A DNA stretch of 64,000 nt, from assembly GCA_965140775.1 (NCBI GenBank), contig OZ223471.1, forward strand, positions 3,100,001-3,164,000, written 5' to 3'. The stretch is from UBA6244 sp965140775. GTDB lineage: Bacteria; Bacteroidota; Bacteroidia; Bacteroidales; F082. The notes beneath the pieces are model-generated. The model was given only the letters and a program-made list of their open reading frames with translations. It made no database searches and had not been told where the DNA came from. A program made the translations under genes and the position numbers. Positions 43,563 to 51,850 of the stretch are shown in pieces; within the stretch, counting starts at the first letter, position 1, and every line of letters begins with the position of its first letter.

Positions 43563-45863
43563 ATGAAAACTGTTAACTATCAATTTAAGAACCTGATCCT
43601 GGTGCTTGTTGTACTGGCACTTGGAATTCCCGGTTGGGCACAGCAAACCCGGGACCAACACCCGAACGCATCCGGCCTTTCGGCCACCGCGCAATCCATC
43701 CCCGGCATGAGCCAGGCCCAACGCGAGGGACTTAAAAACCCCGAACAAGGCACCCTGGTGTATCAAAACGACAACGCCGCGGGCTACTACATGAACGAAG
43801 GCACCCCCGAACAACCACGGTGGACACCGGTAACCTTTGGCGGGCAAATGCCGGCACCGGAAACAACGGACAACGGCAGCAAAGCACCCCTTTCGGGCGA
43901 ACGCGGCTTTTTACCCCCCCGCCTCACCGATGCACAAATGAACGCCATTGCCGGCCCGGCCGAGGGGCTGCTTATTTACAACTATACCCAGAAAAAACTT
44001 TGTGTTTACAGCAACAGCGCGTGGGATTGCACCGTATTTTGCAAAGCACCTGCTACCCCCACGATGGCCAGTTGGCCCGGCGAAGTTTGCAACGGAGTAG
44101 GCACCGCCTACACCATCAACTCGGTTCCCAATGCCACGAGCTACACATGGACCTGGACAGGCGGCGGCTCAGTGGCAGGAAACGGCACCTCGGCCACCCT
44201 TACCGCCACCTCGGCAGGCACACTAAGCTGCACGGCAACCAACAGTTGCGGCACAAGTGCTGCCGTGTCGGCGAGCATTGGGGTGAACACTGTACCTGCT
44301 ACCCCCACGATGGCCAGTTGGCCCGGCGAAGTTTGCAACGGAGTAGGCACCGCCTACACCATCAACGCGGTTCCCAATGCCACGAGCTACACATGGACCT
44401 GGACAGGCGGCGGCTCAGTGACAGGAAACGGCACCTCGGCCACCCTTACCGCCACCTCGGCAGGCACACTAAGCTGCACGGCAACCAACAGTTGCGGCAC
44501 AAGTGCAGCCGTGTCGGCGAGCATTGGGGTGAACACTGTACCTGCTACCCCCACCATGTCCAATTGGCCCGGCGAAGTTTGCAGCGGAGTTGGCACCACC
44601 TACACCATCTACGCGGTTTCCGGTGCCACGAGCTATACATGGTCCTGGACTGGAGCCGGCTCGGTGGCAGGAAACGGCACCTCGGCCACGCTCACCGCCA
44701 CAGGGGCAGGCACGCTGAGTTGCACGGCAAACAACAGTTGTGGTTCGAGTGCTGCCAGGTCGGCGAGCATTGGGTTAGTCCCGCTCCTGACTCCCGGCGC
44801 CATCACAGGAGACTCTCCCTATTGTGCCAATCAGACGGAATATTTTACAATATCTCCTGTTGCCGGTGCTACCAGCTATATATGGGGAACTAATGTTTCA
44901 GGTGGCACTATATCAGGTACAGGAACAACCGGTACCTTTACGGGAACAAGCATTGGATTAACAGGTAATGTTTTTGTATCGGCACTTAACGCATGTGGCT
45001 ATTCGGGAGATGAATCAACTTTAGAGATATATATGAGCGGGCCTCCGGCTACTCCTGCCAGCATATCCGGATCAGGAATACAGTGCAAAGGCAAAACCTA
45101 TACATACACCTGTGCGGCATCTGCCGGTGCTACAAGCTACACCTGGTCTTATAGTGGCAGTGGAACTCCAAGTGGTACTGGCACTAGTGCTACGCTTGCA
45201 GCTACTGGTAGTGGTTCACTGAGCGTATGTGCCAGTGATGTGTGCGGATGCAGTAGTACCACCCAAATAGGTATTACTGCAGAAGGAGTATATAATTCTA
45301 CAACCGAACGGTGTTGGGAAGACCGCAACATGGGAGCAACGCAGGTAGCCACTTCCTCAACCGATGCCGATGCCTATGGCTATTTGTACCAGTGGGGCAG
45401 AGGGAACGACGGACACCAATCACGTACCAGTGCCACCACCACCACGCTATCATCTACCAACAGCCCCGGGCATGATAAGTTTATTACAATAATTTCCTCC
45501 CCAGGTGACTGGCGCGACCCCCGTAACGATAACCTGTGGCAGGGGTTAACCGGAATAAACAACCCTTGTCCTGCAAATTATCGGCTACCTACCAAGACCG
45601 AGTTCGACGCCGAGCGGGTCTCCTGGTCATCTCAGAGTTCGACAGGTGCTTTTGCCTCACCGCTTAAGTTGACCATGGCGGGATTCCGTGGCCAAGAGAC
45701 TGGCTTGATAGGCGGAACAGGTAGCAGTGGCAACTATTGGAACAGTACGGTCAGCTCCACCGCAGCGAGCCAATTGTTTTTTGACAGCAGCGGAGCAAGC
45801 CTCTACGACTATGTCCGTGCCAGTGGCGCAAGCGTCCGCTGCATAAGAGATGTAACCCCATAA
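43563..45863 (+). CDS. FISUMP-domain surface protein, paralogue 4, with PKD-like repeats
   Basis: A 766-residue protein: signal peptide, shared N-terminal block to about residue 155, then five PKD-like modules. The first three are tandem repeats of about 83 residues (ATPTMASWPGEVCNGVGTAY, ATSYTWTWTGGGSVAGNGTS, LSCTATNSCGTSAAVSASIG), almost identical at DNA level with a period of about 250 bp (44046-44790). The fourth and fifth are different (SPYCANQTEYFTISPVAGAT and SGIQCKGKTYTYTCAASAGA). The FISUMP domain follows (CWEDRNMGATQVATSSTDAD, CPANYRLPTKTEFDAERVSW, GSSGNYWNSTVSSTAASQLF), ending VRCIRDVTP. The modules form a stalk that holds the lectin-like head away from the cell (inference). Confidence 0.83.
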   Translation: MKTVNYQFKNLILVLVVLALGIPGWAQQTRDQHPNASGLSATAQSIPGMSQAQREGLKNPEQGTLVYQNDNAAGYYMNEGTPEQPRWTPVTFGGQMPAPETTDNGSKAPLSGERGFLPPRLTDAQMNAIAGPAEGLLIYNYTQKKLCVYSNSAWDCTVFCKAPATPTMASWPGEVCNGVGTAYTINSVPNATSYTWTWTGGGSVAGNGTSATLTATSAGTLSCTATNSCGTSAAVSASIGVNTVPATPTMASWPGEVCNGVGTAYTINAVPNATSYTWTWTGGGSVTGNGTSATLTATSAGTLSCTATNSCGTSAAVSASIGVNTVPATPTMSNWPGEVCSGVGTTYTIYAVSGATSYTWSWTGAGSVAGNGTSATLTATGAGTLSCTANNSCGSSAARSASIGLVPLLTPGAITGDSPYCANQTEYFTISPVAGATSYIWGTNVSGGTISGTGTTGTFTGTSIGLTGNVFVSALNACGYSGDESTLEIYMSGPPATPASISGSGIQCKGKTYTYTCAASAGATSYTWSYSGSGTPSGTGTSATLAATGSGSLSVCASDVCGCSSTTQIGITAEGVYNSTTERCWEDRNMGATQVATSSTDADAYGYLYQWGRGNDGHQSRTSATTTTLSSTNSPGHDKFITIISSPGDWRDPRNDNLWQGLTGINNPCPANYRLPTKTEFDAERVSWSSQSSTGAFASPLKLTMAGFRGQETGLIGGTGSSGNYWNSTVSSTAASQLFFDSSGASLYDYVRASGASVRCIRDVTP

Positions 45864-45940
45864 ACCCCAAAAGCTGCAAGCACAGGATAAAGGAAAAAAT
45901 TGTTGCCCTTTAAATATAATATTCATTAAAAAACCATCAC

Positions 45941-47074
45941 ATGAAAACTGTTAGCTATCAATTTAAGCCCCTTATCCTGTTGCTTGTTATGCTGGCACTT
46001 GGTATTCCCGGTTGGGCACAGCAAACCCGGGACCAACACCCGAATGCCTCCGGCCTTTCGGCCACCGCGCAATCCATCCCCGGCATGAGCCGGGCCCAAC
46101 GCGAGGGGCTTAAAAACCCCGAACAAGGTACCCTGGTGTATCAAACCGACAACGCCGCGGGCTACTACGTGAACAACGGCACACCCGAACAACCACGGTG
46201 GACACCGGTAACCTTTGGCGGGCAAATGCCGGCACCGGAGGCAGTGAACAACGGCAGCCGGGCACCCCTGTCGGGCGAACGCGGCTTTTTACCCCCCCGC
46301 CTGACCGATGCACAAATGTACGCCATTGCCAACCCTGCCGAGGGATTGATGATATATAATCTCGGTATAAGAACTTTATGTGTTTATAACGGTACCATTT
46401 GGGATTGTGTGCCCAGCATTTATACCATTATACCTTATCCTGCCGGATCGGTACATTGCATCCCGGGAGGTGCTCTGGTGCAAGAAGTAACAAACCCTGC
46501 CACCGGCAAAACATGGATGGACCGTAACCTGGGGGCGTCTCAGGCAGCCACCTCAAGTGCTGATGCCAACGCTTACGGCGATTTGTACCAGTGGGGACGT
46601 TTTTCTGAAGGTCATCAGTGTCGTACCAGCGACTTTTATTTTAATGGGCCTGTCAACACTCCCCTGCCAAACCTTTCGCAGGAATGGTATGGTTTGTTTT
46701 TGCCCGAGGGGGGAATACCGCCATACGATTGGCTTAGCCCTCAAGTCAACAACCTATGGCAGGGTGTAACCGGAACCAATAACCCTTGTCCACAAGGCTT
46801 TCGTTTACCTACAGGTGCTGAATGGACAACAGAATACGCAACCTGGAACACACCGGATGCGGCAGGTGCTTTTGCCTCTCCCCTGAAACTGACAGTAGGT
46901 GGAAATAGAGGAGGAACCGTGTTTAATAACGTTGGAACATATGGAAATTATGGTTCCAGTACCGTTAATTCAATTTTCTTTAGTGAATTGTTATTTAGCA
47001 CTAATAGTAATAGTGCCACAGTAACGGATGCTATTCGTGCGCAAGGCAGTAGCATACGTTGCATTAAAGATTGA
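45941..47074 (+). CDS. FISUMP-domain surface protein, paralogue 5
   Basis: A 377-residue protein: signal peptide (LLLVMLALGIPGWAQ), shared N-terminal block, then a divergent end of the block (MYAIANPAEGLMIYNLGIRT). There is no PKD-like module; the linker is YPAGSVHCIPGGALVQEVTN. The FISUMP domain (TWMDRNLGASQAATSSADAN, GRFSEGHQCRTSDFYFNGPV, NNPCPQGFRLPTGAEWTTEY, SPLKLTVGGNRGGTVFNNVG) ends SSIRCIKD. It carries a longer insertion after the HQCRTS motif than the other copies. The upstream spacer, including the AATATAATATTCATTAAAAA run just before the start, repeats that of paralogues 4 and 6. Confidence 0.82.
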   Translation: MKTVSYQFKPLILLLVMLALGIPGWAQQTRDQHPNASGLSATAQSIPGMSRAQREGLKNPEQGTLVYQTDNAAGYYVNNGTPEQPRWTPVTFGGQMPAPEAVNNGSRAPLSGERGFLPPRLTDAQMYAIANPAEGLMIYNLGIRTLCVYNGTIWDCVPSIYTIIPYPAGSVHCIPGGALVQEVTNPATGKTWMDRNLGASQAATSSADANAYGDLYQWGRFSEGHQCRTSDFYFNGPVNTPLPNLSQEWYGLFLPEGGIPPYDWLSPQVNNLWQGVTGTNNPCPQGFRLPTGAEWTTEYATWNTPDAAGAFASPLKLTVGGNRGGTVFNNVGTYGNYGSSTVNSIFFSELLFSTNSNSATVTDAIRAQGSSIRCIKD

Positions 47075-47162
47075 TAATGGCATAAACCCCAAAAGCTGCA
47101 AGCATATAAAAAAGAAAAAATTGTTACCCTTTAAATATAATACTCATTAAAAAAAACATCAC

Positions 47163-49475
47163 ATGAAAACTGTTAGCTATCAATTTAAGAACCTGATCCT
47201 GGTGCTTGTTGTACTGGCACTTGGAATTCCCGGTTGGGCACAGCAAACCCGGGACCAACACCCGAATGCCTCCGGCCTTTCGGCCACCGCGCAATCCATC
47301 CCCGGCATGAGCCAGGCCCAACGCGAGGGGCTTAAAAACCCCGAACAAGGCACTCTGGTGTATCAAACCGACAACGCCGCGGGCTACTACATGAACGAAG
47401 GCACCCCCGAACAACCCCGGTGGACACCGGTAACCTTTGGCGGGCAAATGCCGGCACCGGAGGCAGTGGACAACGGCAGCCGGGCACCCCTTTCGGGCGA
47501 ACGCGGCTTTTTGCCACCCCGCCTCACCGATGCACAAATGAACGCCATTGCCGGCCCGGCCGAGGGATTGCTTATTTACAACTACACCCAGAAAAAACTT
47601 TGTGTTTACAGCAACAGCGCGTGGGATTGCACCGTGTTTTGCAAAGCACCTGCTACACCTGGTGCCATTACTGGAAACCCACCCTATTGTAACTATTCTA
47701 ACGAAATATTCTCCATCGCAGCTGTTTCCGGTGCCACCAGCTACACATGGAGTTATAGTGGTAATGGAACCTTAACTCCATCAGGCACCAGTTGCACACT
47801 TTACGCCACAAGCGCCGGAACTCTTAGTGTAAGAGCCAATAATGTTTGCGGAAGTAGTGGATACACCAACTTGGCTATCACCTTTCCGGCACTTCTCACT
47901 CCAGGTGCCATCACCGGAAACTCGCCCTATTGTGCCAATCAGACGGAATATTTTACAATATCTCCTGTTGCCGGTGCTACCAGCTATATATGGGGAACTA
48001 ATGTTTCAGGTGGCACTATATCAGGTACAGGAACAACCGGTACCTTTACGGGAACAAGCATTGGATCAACAGGTAATGTTTTTGTATCGGCACTTAACGC
48101 ATGTGGCTATTCGGGCGATGAATCAACTTTAGAGATAACTATTAGCGGGCCTCCGGATTCACCTGGTCCCATTACTGGAACCCCACCCTATTGTAACTAT
48201 ACTAACGAAGTATTCTCCATCGCGCCTGTTTCCGGTGCCACCAGCTACACATGGAGTTATAGTGGTGCTGGAACCTTAACTCCATCAGGCACCAGTTGCA
48301 CACTTAACGCCACAAGTGCCGGAACTCTTAGTGTAAGAGCCAATGGTGTTTGCGGAAGTAGTGGATACACCAACTTGGCTATCACCTTTCCGGCACTTCT
48401 CACTCCAGGTGCCATCACCGGAAACTCGCCCTATTGTGCCAATCAGACGGAAGATTTTACAATCGCTGCTGTTACCGGTGCTACCAGCTATTTATGGGAA
48501 ACGTTTGTTCCAGGTGGCACTATTACAGGTACAGGAACAACAGGTTCCTTTACAGGAACAACCATTGGAGCGTCTGGTATTGTTCGAGTAGCGGCTCTTA
48601 ACGCATGTGGCTATTCGGGCGATGAATCAACTGTAACAATAACTGTTGGCGGACCTCCGGCTGCTCCTGCCAGCATATCCGGATCACAAATTCAGTGCAA
48701 AGGCAAAACCTATACATACACCTGTGCGGCATCTTCCGGTGCTACAAGCTACACCTGGTCTTATAGTGGCAGTGGAACTCCAAGTGGTACTGGCACTAGT
48801 GCTACGCTTGCAGCTACTGGTAGTGGTTCACTGAGCGTATGTGCCAGTGATGTGTGCGGATGCAGTAGTACCACCCAAATAGGTATTACTGCAGAAGGAG
48901 TATATAATTCTACAACCAAACGGTGTTGGGAAGACCGCAACATGGGAGCAACGCAGGTAGCCACTTCCTCAACCGATGCCCTCGCCTATGGCTATTTGTA
49001 CCAGTGGGGCAGAGGGAACGACGGACACCAATTGCGTAGCAGTGGCTCCACCACCACGCTTTCATCTACCGACAGCCCCGGGCATAATAAGTTTATTGTA
49101 ACATCTGCCGATCCATGGGACTGGCGCTCGCCCTCAAACAGTAACCTGTGGCAGGGTTTAAGTGGAATTAATAATCCCTGCCCCACTGGCTATCGGTTAC
49201 CCACCCAATTAGAATGGATGTATGAATATGAAAACTGGTCCTCTGCAAACGCTGCCGGTGCTTTTGCCTCACCGCTTAAGTTGACCATGGGGGGTCGTCG
49301 GAACATTAACAACATCTTGGAAGATGTTGGTACTTACGGAAATTATTGGGGAAGTACGGCAGTTACGGGGTCCTTTTCACATGAGGTTGTTTTCTTAAGC
49401 AACTATGTAGGAAACCAGGGCACTCCTCGTTCCTATGGGCATAGCGTCCGCTGCATAAGAGATGTAACCCCCTAA
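47163..49475 (+). CDS. FISUMP-domain surface protein, paralogue 6, with PKD-like repeats
   Basis: A 770-residue protein: signal peptide, shared N-terminal block, then five PKD-like modules arranged A-B-A-B-C. A modules begin TGNPPYCNYSNEIFSIAAVS or TGTPPYCNYTNEVFSIAPVS; B modules begin TGNSPYCANQTEYFTISPVA. The A-B pair is duplicated at DNA level (47660-48140 with 48150-48640). Module C (SGSQIQCKGKTYTYTCAASS) and the following linker are almost identical to those of paralogue 4. The FISUMP domain (CWEDRNMGATQVATSSTDAL, CPTGYRLPTQLEWMYEYENW, GTYGNYWGSTAVTGSFSHEV) ends VRCIRDVTP. It is the last gene of the cluster and is followed by a terminator. Confidence 0.83.
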   Translation: MKTVSYQFKNLILVLVVLALGIPGWAQQTRDQHPNASGLSATAQSIPGMSQAQREGLKNPEQGTLVYQTDNAAGYYMNEGTPEQPRWTPVTFGGQMPAPEAVDNGSRAPLSGERGFLPPRLTDAQMNAIAGPAEGLLIYNYTQKKLCVYSNSAWDCTVFCKAPATPGAITGNPPYCNYSNEIFSIAAVSGATSYTWSYSGNGTLTPSGTSCTLYATSAGTLSVRANNVCGSSGYTNLAITFPALLTPGAITGNSPYCANQTEYFTISPVAGATSYIWGTNVSGGTISGTGTTGTFTGTSIGSTGNVFVSALNACGYSGDESTLEITISGPPDSPGPITGTPPYCNYTNEVFSIAPVSGATSYTWSYSGAGTLTPSGTSCTLNATSAGTLSVRANGVCGSSGYTNLAITFPALLTPGAITGNSPYCANQTEDFTIAAVTGATSYLWETFVPGGTITGTGTTGSFTGTTIGASGIVRVAALNACGYSGDESTVTITVGGPPAAPASISGSQIQCKGKTYTYTCAASSGATSYTWSYSGSGTPSGTGTSATLAATGSGSLSVCASDVCGCSSTTQIGITAEGVYNSTTKRCWEDRNMGATQVATSSTDALAYGYLYQWGRGNDGHQLRSSGSTTTLSSTDSPGHNKFIVTSADPWDWRSPSNSNLWQGLSGINNPCPTGYRLPTQLEWMYEYENWSSANAAGAFASPLKLTMGGRRNINNILEDVGTYGNYWGSTAVTGSFSHEVVFLSNYVGNQGTPRSYGHSVRCIRDVTP

Positions 49476-49576
49476 ACCCCAAAGCTACAAGCACAGGATA
49501 AAGGAAAAAATTGATGCCCCCACCTTCATCTTTGGTTAAGCGCAGCGGTACCGAAGATATTACAAGCGTAAAAAAG

Positions 49577-49606
49577 CCTCCCCTGCTTATGGTAGGGGAG
49601 GTTTTC
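49577..49606 (+). terminator. Rho-independent terminator of the FISUMP cluster
   Basis: Stem CCTCCCCT / AGGGGAGG (49577-49584, 49594-49601), a nine-base loop, then TTTTCTTT. It lies 100 bp after the last FISUMP stop codon. Confidence 0.8.
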
Positions 49607-49619
49607 TTTACCCCACCCT

Positions 49620-50235
49620 TTGGTGGTTAACCCTACCCTTTGCCGATCAACCCCACCCCTTGCCCTCCCCCAAGGGGAGGGAGCCGCCTGCGGATATAGG
49701 ACGCGGATGATGGGGGGAGTTTTTTGTCATGCTGAACGAAGTGAAGCATCTCTAACGTCTATCACACGGTACTTGTTTTGATTAAAATACCGGTATTACA
49801 TACCGAATGAGGTTGCCTGAATAGCATTGACTTTTTCTTTGGCTCTTTTATCCTGTCACTTGTCCCTCCTGTGCCCTTGGCTAAAGCCGAAGGGCAAGGG
49901 GTGGGCTTCAGGTGTATTGTATAATCAAATTTGGGGGAGTGGAAGTGGTTTGTTCTATTGGTGATTGTTTGGGGCTAAAGCCCCCTCTTTGTGGTGTGGA
50001 TAAGAACCAAATGAATAATCCCGCTTCAAGCGTCCACGCTTGAAGTATTTTAGCAAGAACCTCCTCTGGCGCAAGCGTCCGCTTGTGCCTTTCACTCATC
50101 TTTTACCGTCTGCTTGTTAACCCCTCCCCTTGCTGGTGAACTCTCCCCTTGCCGATCAACCCCACCCCTTGCCCTCCCCCAAGGGGAGGGAGCCGCCTGC
50201 GGATATAGGACGCGGATGATGGCTTTTCAGGCTTT
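49620..50235. repeat. Repeat mosaic, same modules as 31547-33930
   Basis: No gene. It holds the CCCTCCCC-CAA-GGGGAGGG hairpin twice (49672 and 50176), the GTCATGCTGAACGAAG unit (49726), the GCCCTTGGCT-AAA-GCCGAAGGGC module (from 49799), a REP palindrome (50024-50045) and the GGCGCAAGCG palindrome (50068-50089). Confidence 0.78.
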
Positions 50236-50238
50236 GGT

Positions 50239-51125
50239 TGTCATTTCGAGGGAGGAACGACCGAGAAATCTCCCGTACAAAAGAGCCAACCATGGGGCTG
50301 GTCATCAATGCAATCGTTCTTTCCGGGGGGATTTCTCCTTATCAGTCGAAATGACAGGGTGGGGCTTTTCAGGCTCTGGTTGTCATTTCGAGGGAGGAAC
50401 GACCGAGAAATCTCCCGTACAAAAGAGCCAACCATGGGGCTGGTCATCAATGCAATCGTTCTTTCCGGGGGGATTTCTCCTTATCAGTCGAAATGACAGG
50501 GTGGGGCTTTTCAGGCTCTGGTTGTCATTTCGAGGGAGGAACGACCGAGAAATCTCCCGTACAAAAGAGCCAACCCTCCGGCTGGTCATCAAGGCAGTCG
50601 TTCTTTCCGGGGGGATTTCTCCTTATCAGTCGAAATGACAGGGTGGGGCTTTTCAGGCTCTGGTTGTCATTTCGAGGGAGGAACGACCGAGAAATCTCCT
50701 GAGCAAAAGAGCCCACACTCTGGCTGGTCATCAAGGCTGTCGTTCTTGCCGGGGGGATTTCTCCTCCTCCGTCGTCGAAATGACAGGTGGGGGGGTAGGA
50801 AAACCGGGTTTTTCTGTCATTTCGAGGGAGGAACGACCGAGAAACGTGAGTTCGGCAAAGCCAAATCTCCCGTACAAAAGAGCCAACCCTCCGGCTGGTC
50901 ATCAATGCAGTACTTCTTTCCGGGGGGATTTCTCCTTATCAGTCGAAATGACAGGGTGGGGCTTTTCAGGCTCTGGTTGTCATTTCGAGGGAGGAACGAC
51001 CGAGAAATCTCCTGAGCAAAAGAGCCAACCATGGGGCTGGTCATCAAGGCAATCGTTCTTTCCGGGGGGATTTCTCTCCGCCTTCGGCGGATTCGAAATG
51101 ACAGGTGGGGTTAATATATCATCAA
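50239..51125. repeat. Six tandem palindromic repeats of about 142 bp beside the GIY-YIG gene
   Basis: Copies start at 50239, 50381, 50523, 50665, 50815 and 50978. Each begins TGTCATTTCGAGGGAGGAAC and ends GTCGAAATGACA. Outer arms TGTCATTTCGA / TCGAAATGACA and inner arms GAGAAATCTCC / GGGGATTTCTC make each copy one long hairpin. The centres differ slightly (CATGGGGCTGG or CCTCCGGCTGG). One copy carries an extra GTGAGTTCGGCAAAGCC. Long open frames here are artefacts. Confidence 0.85.
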
Positions 51126-51148
51126 CACAATTATTAATCAATCTTCAT

Positions 51149-51156
51149 TATTTTTG
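51149..51156 (+). promoter_or_regulatory. Candidate -7 box of the GIY-YIG gene
   Basis: TATTTTTG fits TAnnTTTG and ends only 4 bp before the ATG at 51161, so the message would have almost no leader. No -33 box is evident. Confidence 0.4.
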
Positions 51157-51160
51157 TATC

Positions 51161-51463
51161 ATGACACCATCACACAACTACTTCGTTTACATCATGACCA
51201 ACAAGCACAAAACAGTGCTATACATCGGTGTAACCAATGATCTTGAGCGAAGGGTTTATGAGCACGTAACAGGTTACTCAAAAAGCTTCAGTAAGCGATA
51301 CAATTGTCATTATCTGGTATATTACGAACACCATACCGATATCAACCATGCCATTGACAGAGAAAAGAAAATGAAAAAATGGAGACGAGAGAAAAAAGAC
51401 AATTTGATATTAAGTTTTAATCCGAACTTTCGGTTTTTGAATGATGAAATCGGGAATTTATAA
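51161..51463 (+). CDS. Small GIY-YIG endonuclease, repeat-associated
   Basis: The protein is 100 residues from MTPSHNYFVYIM at 51161. The open frame extends upstream only through the flanking repeats. The GIY-YIG core is complete: YFVYIMTNKHKTVLYIGVTN, the catalytic arginine in DLERRVYEH, and the metal-binding glutamate in the later RREKKDNLIL-type segment. Length and C-terminus (LILSFNPNFRFLND) fit the small UvrC-N-terminal-like proteins (COG2827 type). It is bracketed by inverted-arm repeats of one family: six copies upstream and two downstream. Genes of this family are often found among such repeats in Bacteroidota, so it may act on them or move with them. It is not a house-keeping repair gene by context. 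Confidence 0.85.
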   Translation: MTPSHNYFVYIMTNKHKTVLYIGVTNDLERRVYEHVTGYSKSFSKRYNCHYLVYYEHHTDINHAIDREKKMKKWRREKKDNLILSFNPNFRFLNDEIGNL

Positions 51464-51469
51464 TTTTAG

Positions 51470-51790
51470 TGGTCATTTCGAGGGAGGAACGACCGAGAAA
51501 ACCCCAAACCTGTCTGTCATTTCGAGAGAGGAACGACCGAGAAATCTCCCGTACAAAAGAGCCAACCATGCGGCTGGTCATCAATGCAGTACTTCTCTCC
51601 GGGGGGATTTCTCTCCGCCTTCGGCGGATTCGAAATGACAGGTGGGGCAGTTGGCGTTGGCGTTGGCAGTTGGCTTACCGATCACTGTCACTTCCGTCAC
51701 TTCCGTCACTTTTAACTTGTCCCCTTGTCCCTTGTCCCTTGTCCCTCGTCCCTTGTCCCCTTGCCCCACAGCCTGCCTTAAAAGAAATTA
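51470..51790. repeat. Two more GIY-YIG-associated repeats and low-complexity tail
   Basis: Copies of the GTCATTTCGAG...CGAAATGACA repeat start at 51473 (truncated to 40 bp) and 51515 (complete, to 51640). Then follow GGCGTTGGCGTTGGCAGTTGG, a CACTTCCGTCACTTCCGTCA stretch and seven CCCTTGTC-type heptamers (51715-51770). No gene. Confidence 0.75.
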
Positions 51791-51823
51791 CCTTTTAATA
51801 AGCACAAGTGACGACGAATCCTT

Positions 51824-51831
51824 ATTTTTGC
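51824..51831 (+). promoter_or_regulatory. Candidate -7 box of the BatA-type gene
   Basis: TATTTTTG fits TAnnTTTG, 19 bp before the start codon of the 674-residue gene. Confidence 0.45.
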
Positions 51832-51850
51832 CAACCTAATACGCACATGC

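Noticed and set aside
39789..49475. Diversity-generating retroelement acting on the FISUMP genes
   Set aside because: No reverse transcriptase gene or template repeat is visible in the window. The lectin-like C-termini alone are not enough.
50114..51040. Long open frames on both strands in the GIY-YIG repeat region
   Set aside because: They repeat the same 47-residue unit (MTGWGFSGSGCHFEGGTTEK...) because the DNA is a tandem repeat. No start site or family features are present.
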